NCBI GenBank assembly: GCA_963848675.1
Contig: CAWKEY010000045.1
Location: 1-64,000, forward strand
Direction of reading: 5' to 3'
Source: CAWKEY01 sp963848675
GTDB lineage: Bacteria; Pseudomonadota; Gammaproteobacteria; Methylococcales; Methylomonadaceae
Length of the DNA: 64,000 bases
The number at the start of each line of letters is the position of its first letter. The stretch's first letter is position 1. Under the pieces are notes generated by a model. It was not told the origin of the DNA and searched no databases. It saw only the letters and a program-made list of their open reading frames with translations. The position numbers and the translations under genes are program-made. This document shows positions 34,633 through 42,391 of the stretch, piece after piece.

Positions 34633-35320
34633 GAATACTCAAACTGATAACCTACAAAACTCCATTATTGTCGCAGAAAACTTGGGCAAGTCGGTTGCAA
34701 CGGCTGATGGCCTACTGCACATCTTGTCATCGATCACGTTGACTATCAAGGCCGGCGAAAGCATTGCCATCGTCGGCGAATCCGGTTCAGGCAAATCGAC
34801 TTTAATCAGTCTTCTGGCAGGACTGGATACGCCCACGTCCGGTTCCATTCGGGTGAACGGCAAAACCCTTACCGCCATGAACGAAGACGGCAGGGCCGCC
34901 CTGCGCAGTGAGTTGATCGGTTTTGTGTTCCAGTCTTTTCAATTGCTGCCAGCACTCACCGCACTGGAAAATGTGATGCTTCCGCTGGAATTGAGCGGCA
35001 GCAAGCATGCCAAAGCACAAGCCGCGGCCTTATTGGATCGAGTGGGTCTGAGCCATCGCCTGTCGCATACGCCCAAACAGCTTTCTGGCGGAGAGCAACA
35101 GCGCGTGGCACTGGCCCGGGCTTTTGTGACCCGGCCCGCGATTCTTTTTGCCGATGAACCCACCGGCAATCTGGACAGCAAAACAGGCACCCACATTATT
35201 GATTTACTGTTCGAACTTAATCTTGAACGCCACACCACACTGATTTTGGTCACCCACGACTCGGCGCTGGCGGCGCGCTGTCAGCGCACGCTGCGTCTGG
35301 ATGCAGGACGCTTGTTATGA
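34631..35320 (+). CDS. ybbA: ABC transporter ATP-binding protein YbbA
   Basis: A 229-residue ABC ATPase of the LolD/MacB-like group that partners a large FtsX-type permease. Walker A GESGSGKST, Q-loop region FVFQSFQLLPAL, signature LSGGEQQ and Walker B FADEPTGNLD are intact. The ATG at 34631 gives the family-like length; in-frame ATGs at 34577 and 34592 lie inside tesA. None has a good ribosome binding site. It overlaps the permease start by 4 bp. Confidence 0.92.
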   Translation: MNTQTDNLQNSIIVAENLGKSVATADGLLHILSSITLTIKAGESIAIVGESGSGKSTLISLLAGLDTPTSGSIRVNGKTLTAMNEDGRAALRSELIGFVFQSFQLLPALTALENVMLPLELSGSKHAKAQAAALLDRVGLSHRLSHTPKQLSGGEQQRVALARAFVTRPAILFADEPTGNLDSKTGTHIIDLLFELNLERHTTLILVTHDSALAARCQRTLRLDAGRLL

Positions 35321-37800
35321 ACCGCTTTAATCTGGCAATACGGATGTTATGGCGTGACAGCCGCTCCGGGGAGTTGACCATACTGATCCTGGCCTTAATG
35401 ATCGCGGTCACCAGTTCATCGGCCATTTCGCTGTTTGCAGACCGTTTGCAGCGCACCATGACTTTGCAGGCAGCGGAGTTTCTGGCGGCCGATCTGGTCA
35501 TCGCCAGTTCTGCTCCGATTCCGGAAACCTGGCTGGTCAAGGCGACCGAGCTTAAGCTGGCCAAGGCGCAAACGCTCGAGTTTTCGAGTGTGTTAATCGA
35601 AAATGACGAGCTCCTGTTAGCCAGCGTTAAAGTGGTCAGTGGGGGCTATCCGCTGCGCGGCTATCTAAAAACCAGCGTAACGGATTATCTGGCCGAAACT
35701 ACAGTACATCAAGGGCCGGAACCCGGGACGGCCTGGGTTGAAAAACGCATTTTGCCGGCGCTGAAAGTGCATCTCGGGGACTCGTTAACCGTCGGCGAAA
35801 AAAAACTGACGCTCAGCCGCATCATTACGTACGAGCCCGACAAACGCGGTGATTTTTACAGCTTTTCCCCGCGCGTGATGATAAACGCTGCCGACCTGCA
35901 GGCCACCGGCATTTTACAACCCGGCAGTCATGTGCATTATTTCTTCCAGTTCAGCGGCGATAACAAAGCCTTGTCTGTCTTTAAACAATGGCTTAAACCG
36001 CAATTGAATCCCTCGCAACGGTTGATGGACATTCATGAAGACCGGCCGGAACTGGGCTCGGCGCTAAGCCGCGCTGAACGTTATCTGGGCCTCTCCAGCA
36101 TTGTCGTGATCCTGATTGCCGGCGTGGCCATTGCCATGGCCACCCGCCGTTATACCGAACGGCATTTTAACACCTCGGCGCTGCTGCGCTGCCTGGGCTG
36201 CCGGCAGCGGGAAATCCTCTGGCTGTATAGTTGCCAGTTTGTCGTGCTCGGCGTATTGGCCAGCGCCGCAGGTTGTCTGCTGGGCTGGTTTGCGCAGGAG
36301 GGTTTGTTTTATCTGTTAAGAAATCTCTTGCCGCGGCAACTGGCCAGTCCGGGTTTATTAGCGGTTTTTTTCGGTTTTATCACTGGCATGGCGGTGTTGT
36401 TGGGCTTTGCTTTGCCGCCCTTATTGCGGCTTAAACGAGTTTCGCCGCTCAGAGTGCTGCGCCGCGAACTGGAACCCTTGCCCGCCAGTGCCTGGCTGAT
36501 CTACGGTTTGGCCATCAGCATTATGGGCGTGTTGATTTGGCGTTATACCGATGACCTTCAGATGACGGCGACGATTATGGGTGCCGGTCTGATTGCTTTA
36601 CTGCTATTGGGGGTGCTGGTGAATGCATTGCTCGGAGTGGCCCGAAAAGGTTTGCCGCAGATGAGCCTGGTGTGGCGTTTTGGTTTACAGGGCTTATTGC
36701 GCAACAGCCGCGCCAGCGTCAGCCAGATTCTGGCTTTCAGCTTGACCCTGGTGGCCATGGTTCTCAGCTTTACCGTGCGTAATGACTTAATCGATAACTG
36801 GCAAAAACAGCTGCCCGAAAAGGCACCCAATCATTTTGCGATGAATATTTTTCCGGATCAGCAAGCGCAGTTTGAACAGGACTTGCAACAGCAGCACATC
36901 ACCGGCAGCCGTTTTTTTCCGGTGGTCAGAGGTCGTCTGGTTGCTATCAACGATACGCCGGTACAACAGATTGTCAGCAAAGACAGCCAGGGCGAGGCTG
37001 CTACGCAACGCGAGCTCAGTTTAACCTGGTCAACAGAATTGCCTGAAGACAATAAAATTATTGCCGGCAACTGGTGGCAATCCGCTCAAGCCGGTCTGGT
37101 GTCTGTTGAGGAGAAACTGGCCAAAAATCTTAAAATTAAACTGGCCGACCGTTTGACCTTTAGCGTCGGCAGTGAACAACTGAATGCGACGGTAGCCAGT
37201 ATCCGCAATCTGCATTGGGACACCATGAAGCCGAACTTTTACATGATTTTTTCACCCGGATCATTGGATGCCTATCCCAGCACCTTTATCACCAGCTTTT
37301 ATTTGCCGGAAAACGCTAAGGAGATACTAAATGACCTGGTCAAAAAATACCCGAGCACTACCATACTCGAAGTCGATTTAATCCTGCGGCAATTTCAAAC
37401 CATTCTGGCGCAGTTGACCGAAGCGATTAATTACCTGTTGTACTTTGCCTCAATGGCCGGGTTTACCGTGCTGTTGGCGGCGGTCTATTCGACACTGGAT
37501 AGTCGAATCCAGGAGGGTGCCTTAATGCGTACGCTGGGGGCGAACCGGGCGTTTTTAAGACGCACCCAGATCATTGAATTTACCTTGCTGGGTTTTATTT
37601 CCGGGGTGTTGGCGAGCATTATTTCAGAAGTCATCCTCTATGCCCTATATAGTCGGGTCATGCATATGGATTACACGCCTTCTTATCATCTATGGGGGAT
37701 TTTGCCCTTGATCGGCGCATTTTGCGTGGGTTTGGGCGGATGCTGGGGTGTCAGGCAGGTGCTGAATAAATCGCCGCTACTGGTTTTAAGAGAACTCTAA
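35317..37800 (+). CDS. ybbP: FtsX-like ABC permease YbbP
   Basis: An 827-residue permease with an N-terminal helix, a periplasmic domain, two sets of FtsX-type membrane helices (around 260-400 and 700-827) and a central helix pair. Visible markers are RMLWRDSRSGELTILILAL and AMATRRYTERHFNTSALLRC in the first half, and VYSTLDSRIQEGALMRTLG in the second. YbbA-YbbP with TesA is thought to export or process a lipid or ester substrate, but the substrate is unknown. ATGA overlap with ybbA. Confidence 0.92.
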   Translation: MNRFNLAIRMLWRDSRSGELTILILALMIAVTSSSAISLFADRLQRTMTLQAAEFLAADLVIASSAPIPETWLVKATELKLAKAQTLEFSSVLIENDELLLASVKVVSGGYPLRGYLKTSVTDYLAETTVHQGPEPGTAWVEKRILPALKVHLGDSLTVGEKKLTLSRIITYEPDKRGDFYSFSPRVMINAADLQATGILQPGSHVHYFFQFSGDNKALSVFKQWLKPQLNPSQRLMDIHEDRPELGSALSRAERYLGLSSIVVILIAGVAIAMATRRYTERHFNTSALLRCLGCRQREILWLYSCQFVVLGVLASAAGCLLGWFAQEGLFYLLRNLLPRQLASPGLLAVFFGFITGMAVLLGFALPPLLRLKRVSPLRVLRRELEPLPASAWLIYGLAISIMGVLIWRYTDDLQMTATIMGAGLIALLLLGVLVNALLGVARKGLPQMSLVWRFGLQGLLRNSRASVSQILAFSLTLVAMVLSFTVRNDLIDNWQKQLPEKAPNHFAMNIFPDQQAQFEQDLQQQHITGSRFFPVVRGRLVAINDTPVQQIVSKDSQGEAATQRELSLTWSTELPEDNKIIAGNWWQSAQAGLVSVEEKLAKNLKIKLADRLTFSVGSEQLNATVASIRNLHWDTMKPNFYMIFSPGSLDAYPSTFITSFYLPENAKEILNDLVKKYPSTTILEVDLILRQFQTILAQLTEAINYLLYFASMAGFTVLLAAVYSTLDSRIQEGALMRTLGANRAFLRRTQIIEFTLLGFISGVLASIISEVILYALYSRVMHMDYTPSYHLWGILPLIGAFCVGLGGCWGVRQVLNKSPLLVLREL

Positions 37801-37879
37801 TCATGTCGGATTTATAATTCATGCATTATTCATATTCGATCAACTATTCTGTAACAAAATATAACTTAAGGTGATACCC

Positions 37880-38284
37880 ATGAAAAAATTAACACTCAGC
37901 TTCGTAATAATAGGCAGTGCTTTAATCACAGCCTGTGCCACCCAGACCGGATGGGCACCCACCGTCGATTACTATAATAATCCCAATGCCTATCGCATCA
38001 ACCAGGATTATGCCGAATGCCAGCAGCTTGCCAGGCAGGCCTCCGGCGGCACGGCGGGTACTGCTAAGGAAACCGCTATCGGAGCCGGCGTAGGCGGCTT
38101 AATCGGCGCCGCAGGCGGCGCCATAGTGGGCGCCTTCACAGGCAATCCCGCAACGGGCGCGGCTATTGGCGCCGCTGCCGGGGGTTTTGGCGGCGGCGCC
38201 AAACAGGGTTTCGAGGCCGAGTCGCAATACAAAAGAGCTTATTCCAACTGTCTCAGAAACCGCGGTCACCGCGTTGTGAACTAA
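37880..38284 (+). CDS. Glycine-zipper lipoprotein
   Basis: A 134-residue predicted lipoprotein: signal peptide with lipobox (GSALITAC, Cys about 19), a Tyr/Asn-rich stretch including NQDYAECQQLARQ, then a glycine-zipper membrane-interacting region (AIGAGVGGLIGAAGGAIVGA) and a C-terminal YKRAYSNCLRNRGH. This resembles the YmgG/Slp-like glycine-zipper group of outer-membrane lipoproteins, function unclear. The ATG at 37880 follows AAGGTG. Confidence 0.85.
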   Translation: MKKLTLSFVIIGSALITACATQTGWAPTVDYYNNPNAYRINQDYAECQQLARQASGGTAGTAKETAIGAGVGGLIGAAGGAIVGAFTGNPATGAAIGAAAGGFGGGAKQGFEAESQYKRAYSNCLRNRGHRVVN

Positions 38285-38328
38285 TTCGTTTTAAATACTG
38301 CCCCAATAGGCATCAACTTAAGGCATAA

Positions 38329-38399
38329 AACCACGAAGACACGAAGTTCACGAAGAAAAACCAAGATAAAAACTTCGTGTTCTTCGTGTCTTCGTGGTT
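38329..38399. repeat. Long inverted repeat of the ACCACGAAG type
   Basis: The 27-nt arms at 38329-38355 and 38373-38399 are complementary at all but about two positions (left arm begins AACCACGAAGACACGAAG, right arm ends CTTCGTGTCTTCGTGGTT), with a 17-nt spacer. The ACGAAG unit repeats within each arm. Similar intergenic palindromes are common in many proteobacterial genomes, so this is probably one copy of a dispersed family. It lies between the lipoprotein and trmN6. Confidence 0.8.
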
Positions 38400-38454
38400 G
38401 ATTAATCAATCTTCATGCATTCTTAGGTTGCCTGAATCAGTTCAATTTTCGATG

Positions 38455-39153
38455 CTATTGCTGCATCTGATCATCTTTGGCAAAGCGCAACAGCAAAGTA
38501 GATAAATAGCCTTCGCTCTGTTGCGTGTAAACGCCGCTGGATTCATACACCGTAAGCATGTCCGATACCACTGGAGCCGCGGTGCGACTGAAAGTCAGCG
38601 CCGAAACCTTGGCCACAGAATGCGCGTAAGCACGAAAATCAATACGGTTGGTTAAATAAAAGCCGGCTGATGAAGCTTCCCCAGCCATCTTTTTGATCGC
38701 ATGCACCGGCAGCAGCAAATACAACAAACCCTGCGGAGAGACTAATTGATCGGCGCTGGTTATCAGATCGGCAAAGGGCAGTTGATCGCTATGCCGCGCA
38801 GTCTTTCTGAGGGCCGAGGTGGTCTTGAAGTGATTTTGAAAAAACGGCGGATTGCTGATGACAAGATCATATTGCTGCTTGGTAATAGCGGCAAAGCCTT
38901 GAATATCCTGATGCACTGCCTCAAGTCGATCAGCCCAGGGACTCTGTCGGAAATTAATGCCGGCCTCCTGATAAGCCTGTTCTGTCAGTTCCACGGCGGT
39001 CACCTTGCCCGCTCCCAGTTGCGCCGCGATCAATGACAGCACGCCCGTGCCGGTACCGATATCCAGCACACTATCGCCGTTTTTGACCGGCGCCATGGCG
39101 GCAAATAAAACCGCATCCGTGCAGACTTTCATCGCGGATTGTTGTTGCAGCAC
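38455..39153 (-). CDS. trmN6: tRNA1(Val) adenine-37 N6-methyltransferase, N-terminus displaced
   Basis: SAM-dependent methyltransferase of the TrmN6/YfiC family. It has the SAM motif VLDIGTGTGVLSLIAAQLG, the catalytic VISNPPFFQNHF and a full C-terminus. The reading frame can start at GTG 39153 (LQQQSAMKVCTDAVLF), but the usual first residues (STFRFQQFSV type) are missing here. They are found in a second, degenerate copy immediately upstream. Activity of this 232-residue form is uncertain because about 11-12 N-terminal residues are lost. Confidence 0.82.
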   Translation of the reverse strand: MLQQQSAMKVCTDAVLFAAMAPVKNGDSVLDIGTGTGVLSLIAAQLGAGKVTAVELTEQAYQEAGINFRQSPWADRLEAVHQDIQGFAAITKQQYDLVISNPPFFQNHFKTTSALRKTARHSDQLPFADLITSADQLVSPQGLLYLLLPVHAIKKMAGEASSAGFYLTNRIDFRAYAHSVAKVSALTFSRTAAPVVSDMLTVYESSGVYTQQSEGYLSTLLLRFAKDDQMQQ

Positions 39154-39485
39154 TGAAAACTGAACGCGGAGTGATCAAGATCATATTGGCTTGGAATAGC
39201 GGCAAAGCCTTGAATATCCTGATGCACTGCCTCAAGTCGATCAGCCCAGGGACTCTGTCGGAAATTAATGCCGGCCTCCTGATAAGCCTGTTCTGTCAGT
39301 TCCACGCGGTCACCGGCCAGTTGCGCCGCGATCAATGACAGCACGCCCGTGCCGGTACCGATATCCAGCACGCTATCGCCGTTTTTGACCGGTGCCGGCG
39401 CGGCAAATAAAACGGGATCGGTGCAGACTTTCATCGCTGCTTGTTTTTGCAGCACTGAAAACTGCTGAAAGCGGAAGGTAGACAT
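39129..39485 (-). pseudogene. Truncated duplicate of the trmN6 5' end
   Basis: Encodes STFRFQQFSVLQKQAAMKVC and the SAM motif VLDIGTGTGVLSLIAAQL, followed by the same helix as the downstream gene (YQEAGINFRQSPWADRLEAV), then goes off frame and stops. Nucleotides 39176-39464 are nearly identical to 38862-39162, with several small indels. It carries the start codon the complete copy lacks. A tandem partial duplication or an assembly join would both explain it. Confidence 0.85.
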
Positions 39486-39873
39486 TAAATCAATTCTCTG
39501 TATTGACCCGGACGTAATCTGACATCTTTAAAATTTGATCGCAATCAGATATTACCTTGAAAGACCGCCATCGGCTTGCGCAGGATGCTGCCGGCGCAAG
39601 GAGGCACATCAATCGCGAACGATGCGCTTCACTGTGTTCAGCACATCCTACCGGGTTATCCCATGGGCTCTCACCAAATCACTCTTCTTCAAACGGTGCT
39701 CAGCACTATCAGTCACGGCACCACATAACTAACAAGCCGGACTCACATTAAGTGCCCCTTATTAGCCCAACGTTTGAGATCATTTGCCCGTCTTGCAAGC
39801 TACCGTTAAACTTGGCAGAAGCTGAGGGCTTGAATATACACAAGATCGGATACGAGTTGCGGGTCAATTGAAT
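39486..39873. other. Intergenic region at edge of AT-rich segment
   Basis: No gene with a ribosome binding site is visible. CTTGCGC/GCGCAAG complementary arms lie near 39574-39599. The stretch near 39618-39651 (GATGCGCTTC then TTCAGCACATCCTACC) resembles a dispersed intergenic repeat type. An island boundary here is plausible. Confidence 0.35.
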
Positions 39874-41211
39874 TTATTGATTTTCCTTCAGCCACTTTTT
39901 TAGAGATTTCTTTTTAATCGCGTTTTCATATGGAAGATAAGGAATCCCTGCAATAAAAACAAGAGCTAATCCGTGCCACCATGGTGTGTGGAAAATCATA
40001 ATCAAAATACATATCAAAGCAAAACACCCAGACTTAGTATTTAAACTTTCTATATCTTTGTCAACTTTAAATATTTTTTCTAATTCTTCTTTTTTTCCTT
40101 CATCAATTTTTTTCCCAGACGCTATGAATTTTTCGACATATTGCACCCGAATTTTATTCGCTTCTTCTACTGTATCAAAAACTTTACCATCAAAAATTTG
40201 ACGTTCATCCACTTCATTGTTTTTTGCTATAACATCTTCTTCTGCATCAATATTTCTAAAAGAGTTTTGAGAGTCCTCATTTTTTTTATTTTCTTCGAGT
40301 TGTAGTGAGATAGTTTTCTGCGGTTGGCTTATATTTCTTATTCCAAAATAATTTACTAAAATTATTAGCTCATTATCAGTATCACCAAAATTATTAAACC
40401 AATATTCGTAAACATCTTTAATATATGGATCTAGTTGCAGAGCAGCAATCAGTGATTTTTTTACATCTTTTTCTGGAATCCTTTCTTTTTTAATATTTTC
40501 AAAAATTGCATTTGCTTTGGATTGATCAAGGTCTGAAACCTTTTCATAGGTAACCTTTCCACTTTTTTCGTGGATTACATCAATAACCGCTAGGTGTATC
40601 TGAAAGACCAATCTGTATATTGACCTTACTAAATGTAATCTGGTATTTGGGTCATTGAAAAGTTTTACTTTTAAATGTTTTATACCTAAATTGTTTAGTC
40701 CATCAGTAGCCGCATTTAATACGCCGCCAACAGCACCAATAGCTAAATTTGCTGCGGTCGCAATTGCCATTCCGGCGACAGCCCCCTCAACTCCAAATCC
40801 TCCCCCCATAATTTGACCACTACCACTTGACCTTGAATTCTTATATTCATCATATACTTTAGAATCGAGAATGATCTTCATATACTGATCATCTATTTGC
40901 AAGAAGTCATCCTGCCAAGTGAGCTGTGGTGATGCATATTTGGTAATAAATATCTCATCAGACACATCAGTAATTCCCACTTCAATTATGTCACGAATGG
41001 CTGTGTCTACAGCATTAATCAAATACTTCTGTGCAATTTTGGGACATTTATCGTGAAGTTCATCCATGTCATCAAAGAGCACATTAAACTGATCGTCAAA
41101 TTCTTTTGATACTTCCTCTGCCTTCTCTTGATATTTTTTACGAATGTTATTGTAGGCTTCAGCTTTATCCGTTATTTGAATTTGAAATTTTTCAATTATG
41201 AAGGTTTTCAT
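39874..41211 (-). CDS. Hypothetical membrane-associated protein, AT-rich
   Basis: A 445-residue protein I do not recognise. The first 110 residues are charged and helical (KKYQEKAEEVSKEFDDQFNV). Residues about 131-168 form a glycine/alanine-rich hydrophobic segment (GGGFGVEGAVAGMAIATAAN). Residues about 195-300 are helical, a lysine/glutamate-rich linker follows, and two transmembrane helices (about 391-425) with a basic tail close it. Base composition is clearly more AT-rich than the surrounding genes, suggesting transfer. It lies beside a UDG-like gene in the same direction; a shared role such as defence is only a guess. Confidence 0.7.
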   Translation of the reverse strand: MKTFIIEKFQIQITDKAEAYNNIRKKYQEKAEEVSKEFDDQFNVLFDDMDELHDKCPKIAQKYLINAVDTAIRDIIEVGITDVSDEIFITKYASPQLTWQDDFLQIDDQYMKIILDSKVYDEYKNSRSSGSGQIMGGGFGVEGAVAGMAIATAANLAIGAVGGVLNAATDGLNNLGIKHLKVKLFNDPNTRLHLVRSIYRLVFQIHLAVIDVIHEKSGKVTYEKVSDLDQSKANAIFENIKKERIPEKDVKKSLIAALQLDPYIKDVYEYWFNNFGDTDNELIILVNYFGIRNISQPQKTISLQLEENKKNEDSQNSFRNIDAEEDVIAKNNEVDERQIFDGKVFDTVEEANKIRVQYVEKFIASGKKIDEGKKEELEKIFKVDKDIESLNTKSGCFALICILIMIFHTPWWHGLALVFIAGIPYLPYENAIKKKSLKKWLKENQ

Positions 41212-41365
41212 ATTTATTTTTCCATTGGATTTTTTATTGATTACTCTTTTAAAACTAACGGTTCACGATAAGTGACTGTGAAGAGAAGTTTCGGAATACC
41301 ACCACAATTTTAGATTTTGATTTTCTGGAAGCACACAGCTGTTTACGGCCCGTGTCATTTTCTTG

Positions 41366-41983
41366 TTAACTTTGATTCAATCTGCGTGCTATCAAATCAA
41401 TAAATTCGTCAAATTTTTCAAAATTATTTTGTTTCAACCATTGGTTACGCGAAGGGTGTGGCACATTTTTTAGATACACTTTTTCAGCCTCAAGGTTGCA
41501 CTCTTCAAGAAAGTTTTTTGCCAATTTTCCACACGGAACAAACAAAACAGCTGTGTTTAGGGAGGCAATTTTTTTTATCCTTGAGGTAAAGCCTTTAAGT
41601 AAGTGTTTGTGTACTCTGTCAGTATGTGCGTTATTTCTTTTTTTAGGTATTGGTTGTTTTCTGATAAAGTCGAATGAATCAATAGGGAAACTATTTGAAA
41701 TATCTTGACAACCATATACATTTTTGTCTAATGGAAACCTTGAGCAGTTAATAATCCCTATATTTGTTATGCTTTTATTGAAAATCTGACAACCTAAAGG
41801 AATTTCTTGGTTAATGTCTTCACAAAGATAATGAAGAAAGGCACTCATGCTTAAGCCAGAACTTCCTGCCAGTGGATGCATATGAATAACTTCATCGGAA
41901 TACGGAGATTCAAGGGCAAAGATGACTCTTAATTTATCCATCTCAAGGGTTAAATCTGGAACGTAATATTTACTACAATTCAT
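41366..41983 (-). CDS. Uracil-DNA-glycosylase-like protein
   Basis: A 205-residue protein with features of the UDG superfamily: FALESPYSDEV (residues 22-32) at the position of the motif-1 loop, PLAGSSGLSMSAFLHYL, a GIINCSRFPLD strand, VLFVPCGKLAKNFL, and a terminal VPHPSRNQW (174-182) matching the HPS motif. The catalytic Asp of classical motif 1 is not clear, so function could be DNA-base excision or something derived. It is AT-rich like its neighbour at 39874 and preceded by a palindromic A/T-rich hairpin. Confidence 0.65.
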   Translation of the reverse strand: MNCSKYYVPDLTLEMDKLRVIFALESPYSDEVIHMHPLAGSSGLSMSAFLHYLCEDINQEIPLGCQIFNKSITNIGIINCSRFPLDKNVYGCQDISNSFPIDSFDFIRKQPIPKKRNNAHTDRVHKHLLKGFTSRIKKIASLNTAVLFVPCGKLAKNFLEECNLEAEKVYLKNVPHPSRNQWLKQNNFEKFDEFIDLIARRLNQS

Positions 41984-42017
41984 TTTATATTTCTTTGAAA
42001 GCTAACTAAAATTAGAC

Positions 42018-42047
42018 CCCAAATAAAAACTTAATTTTTTATTTGGG
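42018..42047. terminator. A/T-rich perfect hairpin
   Basis: CCCAAATAAAAA at 42018-42029 pairs with TTTTTATTTGGG at 42036-42047, a 12-bp stem with a 6-nt loop. It can terminate in either direction; on the minus strand it lies 35 bp upstream of the UDG-like ATG. Confidence 0.55.
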
Positions 42048-42117
42048 CAGTTTGTTAATATCATGGACAGGACTTTACTCCTTTTTGAGTGAAAAAACGT
42101 CTAATCACAAGCCATGG

Positions 42118-42139
42118 AAGCCTTTATGTATAAAGGCTT
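42118..42139. terminator. Hairpin, terminator-like
   Basis: AAGCCTTTAT at 42118-42127 pairs with ATAAAGGCTT at 42130-42139. On the plus strand it is followed by TGGGCGTTTTT. No plus-strand gene ends here, so it may belong to a lost gene or an island edge. Confidence 0.5.
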
Positions 42140-42315
42140 TGGGCGTTTTTCGAGTTACACGTTTTCTCGATCAAATGGGAGTAATTTAAACAAAATCAAC
42201 CAGCAAATAAATTTTAGTACCCCAAAAATCTTGATAAACCATGTTAAACACATCTAGCCAAGCTAAATCACCGAAACTTATGGGGTCCCTTATGCCAGCT
42301 GGTTGCACATTAGGG

Positions 42316-42375
42316 TTACACATTCATTAGGACCAGGTCTGTCATGATAATAAATTTTTTAAATAATTCTTTCAT
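42316..42375 (-). CDS. 19-residue ORF with ideal ribosome binding site
   Basis: The ATG at 42375 is preceded by AAAGGAGGT at optimal spacing and opens MKELFKKFIIMTDLVLMNV followed by TAA. It lies 16 bp after the stop of the large membrane protein on the same strand. It is either a genuine micropeptide or the 5' remnant of a gene cut off where the AT-rich segment begins. Confidence 0.4.
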   Translation of the reverse strand: MKELFKKFIIMTDLVLMNV

Positions 42376-42391
42376 GGCAACCTCCTTTCCA

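Larger units (their letters stand above)
41984..42315. other. AT-rich intergenic region with two hairpins
   Basis: Between the UDG-like gene and the 19-codon ORF. It carries the hairpins at 42018-42047 and 42118-42139 described separately. I see no coding frame with a ribosome binding site. Confidence 0.45.
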
